Assembly: GCA_950295325.1 (NCBI GenBank)
Contig: OX485803.1
Coordinates: 14,074,001-14,138,000, forward strand
DNA: 64,000 nt
Source: Polytrichum commune
Lineage: Eukaryota; Streptophyta; Polytrichopsida; Polytrichales; Polytrichaceae
Reading direction: 5' to 3'
The translations under genes and the position numbers were made by a program. Under the pieces are notes generated by a model. It saw only the letters and a list, made by a program, of their open reading frames with translations. It had not been told where the DNA came from and ran no database searches. This document shows, one piece after another, positions 1-10,770 of the stretch (positions are counted from its first letter, which is position 1; the number at the start of each line of letters is the position of its first letter).

Positions 1-565
1 TGTCTCTCTACCAAGAGTTGGGGCCAAGTGGACATTTTCCCTTAGCTGCTGGGCCTAGAACCCCCCCAGCAGCTTCAGACCATCATAACTTCCTTGTATG
101 ATGTCTGATCATAACAACCAACCACTCCATCCTCATCTACGCTTCACGTAGATGCCGATGGACTCCTCGCTTGCCCCATTCGGGCAAGTCTTGAGGAAGT
201 TATGCCTGTTTGAACCTTGGCAGTCCCGGGAATCACTCCCAGGCACTGCTGTACCAGGGCGCTGTCCCGGGACAGCACCCCACTCAAATGGCCATAACTC
301 CTACCTCACACCTCCGATTGAGGTGATCTTGAGCATTCTAGAATCACCACGCCATGAGCTACGCATAGCTCATGGCCTCACCCTCATGCCTCCTAGTCTT
401 CGTGGGTGGGAGGCGTTCCCAACGCCCGGGGCCCTCACCCACACTAGGATCACTTGGGCCCTCTCACCAACGGCGCCACAAGTCCCGGGTGTCACTCCGG
501 GGTCCCCCTTGTGCCCATGGTGTTTCGGGCACTCCTCATGGAGAGGTGCACGACAACACCCCGGC
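1..565. other. Unassigned GC-rich segment
   Basis: No recognisable protein or RNA. An open frame at 152-604 is proline, glycine and arginine rich with no family signature and is probably chance. The sequence stops resembling element copy B at about 566, so this stretch is the flank or an unrelated replacement joined to truncated copy A. Confidence 0.4.
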
Positions 566-1272
566 GGGTACTCTATCCGGGTCCGCCTGGGTCACCAACC
601 ATAACCCTCTATGAGGTAGTTGGTGAAGTGGCCCTGGTGCAGAATCCACCGACATCTGCAGGACCCAGCCAGCAGGGAGGCGGCTCGCAGCCGGCTAGTT
701 CCGGGAGGGGTCCGGAATAGGTCCGTTCTCCCCAGGTGAGGAGGAAGAGTACCGGGTCGGTCCGATCCGGGAGAGGCCAGTCCCCGGTTCCGCGAAACTC
801 GGATCAATCCCAGACTCCGGATAGGGCTAGGACGCCGATCCGGCACCAGACTTCTGATCGGGAGGCAACTCCGAGTAGGGGCAAAGCCCCTATGACCCAC
901 GCCTCGCCATCGTCTCCTCAGGACTGCCAAATGGTCAGTCCCTTTCCTCCGCCACCCTCAAGGGCGGCCTCCAACAAGGATCCGCGGACGGCTTCGATCT
1001 CGGGCGGACGGGATCCGGAGCAGGGCACCGGAAGCGATCCTTCTCCGATCCGGAACCTCCGGATGGGGGCAGTTTCCGGAACCCCAGGGACCGGGACACC
1101 GCGAACCGAGAGAGCAGCGGATTCGGAGGACGAGGTTGCCCCGTCTCCGAACATGAGGAGGATGCTCACGCGGCTGCAGAAGGCATCGCCAGGAAGGGGC
1201 TCATCCGCCGTCAGCGGGTTGGGCAGTCACTCAAAGGAGGGATCGGCTCCGAAGATGCACCGCTCTTCTTAG
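566..1272 (+). pseudogene. C-terminal remnant of the TCCGGA-element ORF
   Basis: The reading frame matches the C-terminal third of the protein at 40389-42414. It starts in the LYPGPPGSP region, continues through the GPSQQGGGS stretch, and ends in a low-complexity Ser/Pro/Arg tail at 1272. A TAG at 718-720 interrupts it. Downstream, 736-1272 is open for 178 residues, whereas copy B is frameshifted in that part. Each copy therefore keeps a different piece open. The tail is rich in S, P, R and T and looks disordered. Its function is unknown. The N-terminal part with the plant-transposon-like domain is absent. Confidence 0.6.
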
Positions 1273-2652
1273 TTGAGGAGAATAGCTAGTTTAGTTAGGC
1301 AGAATAGAGGTAGGCCGGTAGGGCTTAGGAGTTTTTGAAGATGAATAATAAAATTTTCCCTTGGGAGTGTCAGCGCGAAATCCGGATCTTGATCCGAGAA
1401 ATCCGGGAGACCAGGTGTAGTTAGGGTTTTCCTTAGCGGCGGCCGCTTGGGCCGCCGCCCTCAGTTTAGGGATTTTTGAGCCTCTACTTAAGGCTGAATA
1501 AGGAGCTTGAGAAGGGTTCCTTCTCCATTGTTGTATTGCGATTACTCCTACTCTGAATAAATGCCTTAGTTCCTCACTCCTTGACTTCTCTTGAATGATG
1601 TTTGTGTGAATGATCCGGAGATTGTTAGCGGAGGAGAAAGAGGGCATGAGGGATAGGAGTTCCGGATAGGACATGAGAGAGGAGACCCGGATCAGATCCG
1701 GTTATTGCCTTGTAGATCCTCTCTGAGTGTAGTGGGAGGGAAACCTCACCAATCCAGTGGGTTGGGTAACGTCTAGGTGGGATAGCCGCTGGGAAGATTG
1801 GGTGAGATCCGGAAGGGATCCGGACTTACGCCAATCTAATCTTCTGAAGAGGTCCCACCGCCCTTAGACGGACCTATCCGGATGGTGGTACGGATCGTCC
1901 AGTTAGCTCAGATTGAGTAGAATCCAAGGTAGAGGTAGCCGGACAGATCCGTCGGAAGGAGAAGGGAAGGTCCGGATCAGTAAGGATTCCGGATTGGAGG
2001 CCACCTCCGGAGTGTAGTAGGAAGAGATCCTCATTGTTCCGGATGTCCAGGTAACATCCCGGTGAGACCGTCGTGGGAGAGATTAGGCAAAGGTCCGGAA
2101 GGGATCCGGACTTAACTGATCTTCCGAAGAGGTATCATCACTGGTGGACGGGACAATACGGAAAGTGGTACGGGTCACCCACTCATCCCGTCGAGTGGGA
2201 TCTCCGCTCGGAATCCGGACTCCTGCGGTCACTATGGTCCCAAGAAACAATCCGGATCTCTCTGCGTGACCTGCCAAGACGGACCTGATCAATCCGGATT
2301 GGTTGTGAGGGAGTTTCCGGATTCCAATCTTATCAAGGACGTCTTCACCGGAAGAAACCACCTATTCTAGAGGGTAGACGAAAAGGGGTGGGTAAGTATG
2401 ATAATGAGGAACTAAGGATACCATCCGGAAAGGCACACTCCGGAAAAAGGCTAAGAGTGTCCACAAAGACCAAAAGTCCGGAAACTAGGGTTTCCGGAAG
2501 TTTGGCTGAGGAAGAGGAAATAAGCAGGTACGGAGAGTTCTAAACCTCTTACACTTCACAGAATCCCTGGACGATACTAGGGTCATCCGGACAGACCGGA
2601 TTAGGCACTTAAAACCGCCAATCCGGATATGTTGGTGTTCGCGTGTTCCCAC
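566..2652 (+). mobile_element. TCCGGA-rich transposon, copy A, 5'-truncated
   Basis: This region matches the 3' half of the element at 39000-43081, in inverted orientation about 36 kb away: the same C-terminal coding sequence, the same gene-poor tail packed with TCCGGA sites, and the same terminus TTCCCACA at 2645-2652. Homology begins abruptly near 566, so the 5' half is missing. Both copies end at exactly the same base before unrelated flanks, which supports a real element end. No element-borne reverse transcriptase or DDE transposase is visible. Confidence 0.75.
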
Positions 2653-4100
2653 ACTCATCCATAACCAAAATCAAATCAATTTCAACTAAAAACAAGCCTC
2701 TAAGCCCCCCTTCAAACCTCTCTCATTAGCCCCCTAACTAGAAATTCAAACATTATACAACCATACAAGCCCTCACATCAGCCCGAGCCCATATGCAAAA
2801 TCAAATCGATTTCAATAAAATGAATACATCTAACCCCCCCTAAGCCCTTCCCCACAAGCACCTTAGCTAGAAAATTTGGAAAAAAAAAACATCCCAGCCC
2901 TCACGTCAGCCCTCACCTCAGCCTAATTGAAGCAAAAAAATAAATCTTGAGAGGTCCCCAAGGTGGCTACCCTGGGGCTGTCGGATCCGACAGAGGCCCA
3001 GGGCCCTCCCTTTGGAGCTCTCCCACTAGCACCTTAACCTGAAATTCAAAAATTAAAACCATACAAGCCCTCACCTCAGCCCTCACCCATAAGCAAAATC
3101 AAATCTTCTTCAACCAGAACTAACCTCTCAACCCCCCTTCACAGCTCTCTCATTTGCACCCTAACCAGAAATTTCACATAATACAACCATGCAAGCCCTC
3201 ACATCAGCCCTCACCCATAAGCAAAATCAAATCTTCTTCAACCAGAACTAACCTCTCAACCCCCCTTCAAAGCTCTCTCATTTGCACCCTAACCAGAAAT
3301 TTCACATAATACAATCATACAAGCCCTCACATCAGCCCTCACCCATATATAATCAAAATCAAATCTTCTTCAACCAGAACTTACCTCTCAAGCCCCCCTT
3401 CACAGCTCTTTCATTTGAACCCTAACTAGAAATCTCACAAAATACAACCATACAAGCCCTCACATCAGCCCGAGCCCATAATCAAAATCAAATCTATTTC
3501 AACAAAAAGACAACCTCTAAGGCCCCCTAAGCCCTCTCCCACAAGCACATTAGCTAGAAAATTAAAAAAAAAAACCATCCCAACCCTCACGTCAGCCCTC
3601 ACCTCAGCCCAAATTGAAGCAAAAAAAAAAACTTGAGAGGTCCCCAAGGTGGCTACCCTTGGGCTGTCGGATCCGACAAAGGCCAAGGGCCCTCCCTTTG
3701 GAGCTCTACCACTTGCACCCTAAACAGAAAATTCATAAAATCCAACCATACTAGCCCTCACTTCAGCCCTGTCCGAAAGCAAAGTCAAATGGATTTCAAC
3801 TATAGCCAACCTCTAAGCCCCCCTTTGGAGCTCTCAAACTAGCACCCTAACCACATATCACATTGAAATCTTATTCAACCACATTATACCACTGTACTTA
3901 AAAACAAAAAAAAAACCCTCTCAGACCTCACTTCAGACCGCTCTCAAAGGCACCCTCAAATTAAATTTATACCACATCATAAACATTTGTGAGGTTCTTT
4001 AGTGGGCTCTCCACAGTCTGTCGGATCCGACAGAGCCCCAGGGCACTCACTTCGGACCTCTGTAAGGAGGACCCCAAAATAGGCTCAAAAATTACCTCTT
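2653..4100. repeat. Degenerate tandem repeats of about 126-135 bp
   Basis: Related blocks recur with shared landmarks, such as a CATACAAGCCCTCACATCAG-like core near 2761, 3059, 3187, 3313 and 3449, followed by CCTCTCAACCCCCC-like and CTCTCATTTGCACCCT-like segments. Adjacent copies between 3059 and 3449 are about 126-135 bp apart. A second module carrying the perfect 16-nt palindrome CTGTCGGATCCGACAG is interspersed at 2978 and 4018, with a one-mismatch copy at 3664. No coding potential is supported. Confidence 0.7.
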
Positions 4101-5639
4101 ATACCTCACTTGAAAACTCTCACAGGACGACCCCCATATCAGATTACCACAAAATGAATCTTTTAGACCTCACCTCATACCTCTCCACTGGGCTACCACT
4201 GCCCTTCCCTCGAGTCTCTCCCCCTCTCCAACTCGTGGCTGCAACCCTGACCGCTGAGTGAAATCCTCGTATGCGGAGGAAAACCCTAGTTCTAAGATTT
4301 GTTGTAATGCGAAGAACGATGGTAGGTTAATGTTGCGGCAGTCTTGTTCCCTTCCCCTTCCGACGGTGTCATTGTGACCACCCTTTGGATGGTCAGTGCT
4401 TCGACAGGCCCGCACTTGCTGCCTTCGCTAGCTCACGATGACTACCCCTAATTTCTAGTGCATATATGTTTTCATCGACTTGAGGTTCATACCTGGGTCT
4501 CGCAAATTCTCGATAGATCATGTGATTTTGGGAACTCCACTTGTCTGGTCGTACCCACTCCAACTCCCTTCTTAGCAATGTCTTCACCACTCTGAGTCTG
4601 TCTTCTCCGTGTACGAGACCTTGACCGTGTGCGGTATGGGGAGAATTCCAATGCCTTCACTGTGTTGTTTAAGTTATCATATGGTTGTTTTGGCTGTCTC
4701 ATCCTAGATGCCCTTATTTGCTTCCTGTTTGAGAAAAATGTCTTCCTCCTCCTCTTCGCCTTTGGTTTCACTAACTCTAGCGGCGAAGACCCTGTCATGT
4801 AACTGACCCGACTTCACAAATTCTACACTACCCTCCTTTGTGAACATCTCCCTATCAATGTATGTGTCTCGCCTGGGTTACATCTACACTTATATTCCAT
4901 CCCATAACCTCCTTCACATAATCTCGATGTATGGTGATTACAGTCTAGTTGCTATAAACATATACGGAATCATAAAAAGGAACACTTATAGAATGAACAC
5001 CGATGTTTAATAACATGCATTGAAATCATCTAGGAAAGATCTAAATTTAAGGAGCATCATGCTTTATAAAAATAATGAATGATAGTACACATGACAATAC
5101 ATATTTCAAACTAAACTAAATGAAATAAATAATTTGTATAGCCATAAATTGACGATCCTCTTCCAACTAAACTTACCTATTCTGGCTTAAAGGTGAATGC
5201 TCTACCCTTGCCCAGATAGATAGATAGATAGAAACTCCGGTCCCTTTTAGGGGCCGGCGTGAATAGAGTGTCCGTTCGTAATGCCAACAACCCGATGCCC
5301 ATAGGACATGGGGAAGCTGGGACAAAACTACTCTCCTCTTTCGAGGATGGACACTATAGTAACCGAGAAACAAATAACGTGGGCCGATCATGGCCCACGG
5401 CGGTGCATGCCTTTTAGGTATAATTAGTGTTTTTTGTTATGAGAGTGAACGCCAAGTCATGATTCCTCGGTTGGTTGTGGGAGGATGTTTGAGTTAAGAC
5501 GTTCCGGGTTCGATTTCAGTCGAGTCCGTATGATCGTCTAAAATGTAACGCGTGACTTGGTGCTGCAAGTGAGTAAAAAGCAGGAAATTTGTACCAACCA
5601 ACCGGCACCAATCCCTCATTCTGAGCTGTAAATAGATAC
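4101..5639. other. Mostly non-coding interval
   Basis: No family recognised. It contains a short ATAGA-type microsatellite near 5217-5232 and a weak basic ORF described separately. The last part, before the LINE, carries no visible poly-A or A-rich tail, so the exact LINE 3' end cannot be fixed. Confidence 0.4.
4487..4798 (-). CDS. Possible small basic ORF
   Basis: A 103-residue open frame begins at an ATG. It has a Lys/Arg-rich block (KAKRRRK) and an RS-like stretch near the middle. A possible splice donor (CCCAG then GTATGA) lies near its end, so it could be an exon. It has no recognised domain, no neighbour that explains it and no repeat match. Chance is a serious alternative. Confidence 0.2.
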   Translation of the reverse strand: MTGSSPLELVKPKAKRRRKTFFSNRKQIRASRMRQPKQPYDNLNNTVKALEFSPYRTRSRSRTRRRQTQSGEDIAKKGVGVGTTRQVEFPKSHDLSRICETQV

Positions 5640-5665
5640 TAAATATTATATAAGTTTTTTGGGTT

Positions 5666-8600
5666 TTATGGAGGGTCTAAGTTTTGGGGGAGCGGTTGGT
5701 GGTTTTCAATTCTCCTCTTATGGAGGAGGATGGACATGGCATATTGTATTGCAATGGTATTAATGTTTTTAAAGGTATTTTTGATGGTAACCAGGGGTAT
5801 TTTGAGATTTTCTTCTAGTATTTTCATAGATGGGATGTGGGCCGTAGCTCGGGCCCCAGCTGTGATGACAATAAGTGGTTCGATTTTCCATCCTCTGGAA
5901 GCGATACTATCAATCAAAGGTTTGTATTTGTTGTTTTTTGCTTCTATTGTTTCTGGGGAAAATCTGTCGTTACAATATGTGAATTCAATAAATTGTATGG
6001 TGAGGTTAGGGTCAATGTCAATGGGAGGGTCATTTTGATATGGTAATCCTTTAACGCAGAGTATATCAAGTCGAAATCTTGCGTTGCAATGACATCTTTG
6101 TGTGTTACATGTGCAGGGGAGTAGCCAATTGGGGACTGTATTTTCTTGGGGGTTATTATTGAAGGTACCGGCATTCATGAGAGTAAAACATCGGGATTTT
6201 TCGGACGAGATTAGAAGCTTCCTAATTTCTCCGACTGCTTTGTTATGTCTTTTAATTCGTAGTGAGTGTATATGTTGTTGGTTGCATTTCAGTAGGACAT
6301 GTAGCCAAGTGTCTGGATCGTTTGAATTGCATATAGGGCATGTGATAGAGGGGTACCTCTGGTGACCGAAGAACATTTGTTTTCTAGCATTACCCATGTA
6401 TGTTCCTGTGCGGAATTTAATAAAGCATGATTTTTGTTTGTCTGTGATTAGGGAATTTGTCCAGAATTCGTTGGACAGTTCTTTGTCAATGTCTATATTT
6501 TCTGTCCATTTACACGTGTTGGGGGTTTGTGTGGCCATGATTGCTATATTGGTTTCCTTATCATATTTTTTAATTTGTTTTTCTAAGAATCTTACTGGGC
6601 CTTTGTCTGGGACGTCTGCCATCGAGGCCCATACGTCCTTTTGGTAATAGTACGGGATGGCGTGGGCATGTTCATATGGGTGGATGGCAATTCTGTGTTC
6701 TAGTTCTAACCCGTCTTTTGCTAGTTTATCCGCTTTTTCATTACCGTCAATGTTGACGTGTGCTCTGACTTTGTATAGTGTGATTGGCTGTGTACGGTCT
6801 TGGAGGATTTTTACCATGGAGTTGAGTGTGGTTTGGTCGGGGTGACTATTATGGAGAGTGGGGTGTTTAATTTGTGTGTTGAGTAGGTATAATACGTTTA
6901 GACTGTCTGTGAATATGAATGCGGGTTCATTAGGGAATTTTGTATTGATGATTCTTAGTGTTTTGTGTATAGCCATCATTTCTGCACGTAGTATGTTTTG
7001 ATGCCCATGGAGTCTTTTGGCGATATTTAAGCCTTTGGGGCTATAGATACCGTATCCAGCTCTTTCTCTTCTCCATACCCCAGGGGTAATTTCTTTGGGT
7101 TTTATAAAGGATCCGTCTGTGTAGTAGCTAAATTGGGGGTGGAATTTTAGCGGTAAGTTAGTTTGGTAGTTTGGAAGTTGTGGGGTGGGGATATTATTGT
7201 GTAGGGGTGTGTTTGGGTAGTTTGATTTAGCCCATTTTTTACTAGGGTTAACGGTGATGTTTGGAGGGGTGGGTGGTGCAGTTTGTGTGTGACTTTGTAG
7301 TATTTGGAGGTTATTTGCTGTGTCGCTTATTAATTTCATTTGTTCGTAGGTGCCTATGTTATTGTTTTGGTGATGGATACAAAATATTTGCATGGTAGAT
7401 GGTTCTTTTCTTGTGATATTGAGCTCGGAGGGTATCGTGGGTTCCTCATACGTGATCGTATCAGCGGCGAAATGGGCAATGACGTGTGTGTCTGGGAATG
7501 GGCCTGTATGTGGGTTGGAGTTTTGGTACCAATTAGTATCCGGAGATATAAGTATAGTGATTGTATATGGATCATTTTGGGCCGCTATGCGTGCCCAGTG
7601 AATAGCTTGTTGTAGGTCTGTTGTATTGTGGGGGTGTGCGTAACCGATTCCTTGCCATTTATGGTCAAACACTTTACCTAGGGATCCAAATATTATGTCT
7701 TGCGAGAATGGTGAGTAGAATTGGGTGAATTGTGTGAGGCATGTAACTGGGGATGAAAAATATGAGTGGTTAATATTGAATGTTGTAATCAGGAGATCTA
7801 ATATTTGGGTTGGTATTGTATATTGGGCTCGTTTGAGTGGGTCATTTTTTGGGATACGGTATTTGTATCTTTGGTATAACCAAACAATTTCAGTTTTGCA
7901 CGATTGGGTAGATGGTTCTAGACTGTGTGTGTTGTTTTTTGCCAAATGGTATTGTTTCCATAGCCATGTTAGTCTAGCTTTCGGGATGGTAATGAGGTGT
8001 CGGCCATTGTCTTCGTATATATGAGCGACATCGAATTGTGTTTGGATGGTATCAAAGTTTGTTTCGATGTCGTTTTCTGGGTTGCATTCATTAATAGAGA
8101 TATGTGCTAGCGGAATTATTGTGGTTGGTGTGACGTATCTTGTGTCTCTATGTTGTTCTGTGGAGAAGTAGGCATTAATTATGTTTGAAAAATGTTTGTG
8201 TTGTCTTTCTTTGTAGTAATGGATAAGTAGGTCTGTGTTGTGATTACATGTATTGGCTTCACAATAGGGGTATAGGTCCCTTTGAGTTCGCCATTTGTTA
8301 TATGTGTTGTTATTTGTTGTAGTCCATTGACATAAGTACGACGTGACTGTTCTTTTTATTCTGTTATGGTCATTGGATTGTTTTTGTTTATGATCGATTA
8401 TTTTGTGTATGAGGAATTGTCGGGGGTCTTTAAGCATGTTGTTGGGAGGAGGGGGTAGAGGGGGGATGGGGAGGTTAGGGAGGTGTACGGGGGCGGTTGG
8501 TGGGTGTGGTAGGATATTGTGGTGTCTTATTATATATTTATTTTTTAGGGATCTTGGTGGATGGTGTTGTTGGCATGATAGGGGGCATTGATTACAAGGG

Positions 8601-8899
8601 GGGTGGCAAAATAATTGATTAGCTATGTTAAGTGCGTTTTTGATAAGTTTAGAAGGAGTGGAGTGGTAGATTTTGAATTCGTCTAGGTTCATTAGAGTGG
8701 TACCATTAGGCATGGTAATTTGGTCTAGTGTGATTATATTATGTACAAGTAGTTTATGTAGTAATTTAAGTGAGGTGTTGGGATTTAGGCCATGAAGCAT
8801 TTGTGCTTCCTGCATCCATGCAGTTTCAAGTGGGGATGGGGTTAGTAGGAAATTGTTTATTGTACTTTTTAGGTGGACTCCGGCTTTATGTTTGAGCAA
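5666..8899 (-). CDS. LINE ORF2 C-terminal part: PCIF1-like segment, RNase H, zinc motif, RLE-like nuclease
   Basis: An open 1,077-residue frame that continues RT in a shifted frame. Residues 98-109 hold four Cys (C98, C102, C105, C109). Residues 400-460 carry an FGSLG-x-x-F signature, AHPH and an ISPDTNWY strand, resembling a PCIF1-type methyltransferase core with the catalytic NPPF replaced. Residues 590-730 are RNase H with D595, E640, D665 and D724. C854, C857, H867 and C872 form a CCHC finger. Residues 941-1035 show RLDI, IEFT and KNNKY, the layout of the restriction-like (PD-(D/E)XK) nuclease found C-terminal in early-branching LINEs; the canonical RPD is RLD here. It probably nicks DNA and degrades the RNA strand during target-primed integration. 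No in-frame stop. Confidence 0.8.
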   Translation of the reverse strand: MLKHKAGVHLKSTINNFLLTPSPLETAWMQEAQMLHGLNPNTSLKLLHKLLVHNIITLDQITMPNGTTLMNLDEFKIYHSTPSKLIKNALNIANQLFCHPPCNQCPLSCQQHHPPRSLKNKYIIRHHNILPHPPTAPVHLPNLPIPPLPPPPNNMLKDPRQFLIHKIIDHKQKQSNDHNRIKRTVTSYLCQWTTTNNNTYNKWRTQRDLYPYCEANTCNHNTDLLIHYYKERQHKHFSNIINAYFSTEQHRDTRYVTPTTIIPLAHISINECNPENDIETNFDTIQTQFDVAHIYEDNGRHLITIPKARLTWLWKQYHLAKNNTHSLEPSTQSCKTEIVWLYQRYKYRIPKNDPLKRAQYTIPTQILDLLITTFNINHSYFSSPVTCLTQFTQFYSPFSQDIIFGSLGKVFDHKWQGIGYAHPHNTTDLQQAIHWARIAAQNDPYTITILISPDTNWYQNSNPHTGPFPDTHVIAHFAADTITYEEPTIPSELNITRKEPSTMQIFCIHHQNNNIGTYEQMKLISDTANNLQILQSHTQTAPPTPPNITVNPSKKWAKSNYPNTPLHNNIPTPQLPNYQTNLPLKFHPQFSYYTDGSFIKPKEITPGVWRRERAGYGIYSPKGLNIAKRLHGHQNILRAEMMAIHKTLRIINTKFPNEPAFIFTDSLNVLYLLNTQIKHPTLHNSHPDQTTLNSMVKILQDRTQPITLYKVRAHVNIDGNEKADKLAKDGLELEHRIAIHPYEHAHAIPYYYQKDVWASMADVPDKGPVRFLEKQIKKYDKETNIAIMATQTPNTCKWTENIDIDKELSNEFWTNSLITDKQKSCFIKFRTGTYMGNARKQMFFGHQRYPSITCPICNSNDPDTWLHVLLKCNQQHIHSLRIKRHNKAVGEIRKLLISSEKSRCFTLMNAGTFNNNPQENTVPNWLLPCTCNTQRCHCNARFRLDILCVKGLPYQNDPPIDIDPNLTIQFIEFTYCNDRFSPETIEAKNNKYKPLIDSIASRGWKIEPLIVITAGARATAHIPSMKILEENLKIPLVTIKNTFKNINTIAIQYAMSILLHKRRIENHQPLPQNLDPP

Positions 8900-10770
8900 G
8901 AATAATGTTCTAGTGATGGGTGATCTAACACAGTGGTGGTATTTAATACGGGTGATTTCCTTAGAGCCCCCATATTTGGCGAGTATGAATTGAAGTAGAC
9001 CAACATATATTTTCCCAATTCTACCTTTATCATTGAGGGCGTTTTGTAGTTGTTCTCCAATGCACTTAAATAGGCATTTTGTAGTGAGAATGCTTCGATT
9101 CCGAATAGATTGTGTGGGAGTTGTGTAGCGATGTTAGATGTGCATTTGGGTATTCCGCATATCATTTTGTGAAGTGCTATGATTTTTTTATCGAGTTTTT
9201 TTTTAGCTGGTATGGAGTATGGCACTGCGTAGAAGCTGTATGCTATTCCAACACGTATGACTGTATCTGCCATGTTTATTTTCTGTTTCATAGTAGCTGG
9301 GCATGTTACAAGGGCTTGACATTGTTTTATTACTTTAGCTGTAGTGGTATTTATTTGTGTTTTCCATTTGAGTGATGGTGCAAGATTTATTCCTAGATAC
9401 GTGTATGGTTCATGTTGGTTTAAGACTGGTATAGGTTGGTTTCTGTAGTTGATATTGGTAGATTGGATTAGGGCTTTAAAGGTTGTGGGGTGAAGTTTGG
9501 ATTTGTTTGGGCATCCAGTTATTGCACACTTGGGTATTCCAAGATCCATTCCTGCCCATTCGCAGAATTTGTCTAGTTTGTTGAATTGTATTTGTAGTGT
9601 CTCTAGTTTATTAGCGATTGCTGCTAGGTCATCTGCATATGCTGCTGATGAGATTTTAATTTTAGATGTACCAAAAGTGTATCCATTATTTCCTTGTTGT
9701 AGCCATCTGAGGAGGGGTTCTAGGAATATGATAAATAGATATGGGCTAAGGGTATCACCTTGTATTGTACCTCTTTGAATGGGGATTGGTAAGGTTTTAC
9801 CGAAGTGTTCACCAGTGAATATTGTTGAGGATTGTGAATATATATTTCCTATGAGATTTACGGAGTCAGTGGGATATCCCAGATCTTTCATTATGGCTAA
9901 AAGTTTGGCGTGATCAATGGAGCCGAAGGCATTTTTGAAGTCAATATAAAGAATATATATATATATATCTTGGTTCGTGAGTTTTGCGTCTTCAAGCGCT
10001 GCGATTAATAATTGGATTTGTCTAGAAGTGCTTCTCTCTGCTCTAAACCCTTCTTGACTATCGTGTAATATTTGGTATTTTTCTACATACGCTGATAGGA
10101 TAGAAGTTAATGTACTCGTGTAGAATTTATATATGGTGTTAGCTAGTACAATAGGTCTATGGATTGTTAATTGTGATGGGTTACTTTTTTTGTATAGTAA
10201 AACTGTTAGACTGGTTTTCCATGATGCAGGGATTTATTTTTGTTTATAACAATGTTTAAAAAATAAGAAGAGTAATTTATGGAAGCGTGGAGGCATGTTT
10301 TTTAGAATTGAATTGGGTATTTTGTCTGGACCTGGGGCTTTGTTATTGTTTAGGTTTTTAAGACAAAAGTCGTATATTTCTTGGTCAAAATACGTGTGTA
10401 GGGGGGTTTGGGGTTCTCCTCGTTTGTCAATGATATATCCGTCTAAGTCATGCCATGGATATTGCCGGACTCCACATGTGCAGTGTAGTGGGTGTGTATT
10501 TTGATATTGGCATGTGGGAACTATAGGACAGTTACTGATGGATTGTTGCGTATATATTTCTGCTGCAATGTCTTCTGGGTTAGTTAATATATTGTTTTAT
10601 CTATCAATGATGGAGTCCAGGGGTGAGGTTTCAGTGTTCTTGAAGACTTTTCGATTTATCTTTTTGGGGCTTTTTTCATACATTTGACGATATTTTGCTA
10701 CGGCCTTTAGAATGGAGTCTTTGGTGTATTTTGTAGTGATTTTTTTGGCTTCTTTTACTTGCATTTTTTG
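8869..10770 (-). pseudogene. LINE reverse transcriptase domain, interrupted
   Basis: In one frame this encodes the fingers and palm of a non-LTR RT: a KAPGPDKIPN motif near the 5' side, RPIVLAN, EGFRAERST, IDFKNAFGS, RGTIQGDTLSP and the catalytic YADD at 9628-9639. TAA codons lie at 10597-10599 and 10234-10236. A frameshift near 10770 separates it from the endonuclease frame, and another near 8880 separates it from the RNase H part. An AT microsatellite at about 9953-9968 is translated in frame as alternating Ile and Tyr. RT would copy the element RNA at the nicked target. Without repair this copy cannot make active protein. Confidence 0.85.

Noticed and set aside
152-604. 150-residue ORF near the window start
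   Set aside because: Composition follows GC-rich DNA, two other frames are open over the same place, and no domain or splice signal supports it.
7340-7615. Plus-strand ORFs across the LINE (for example 7340-7615, 11586-12230)
   Set aside because: They are antisense shadows of the G-poor LINE coding strand; all catalytic motifs are on the minus strand.
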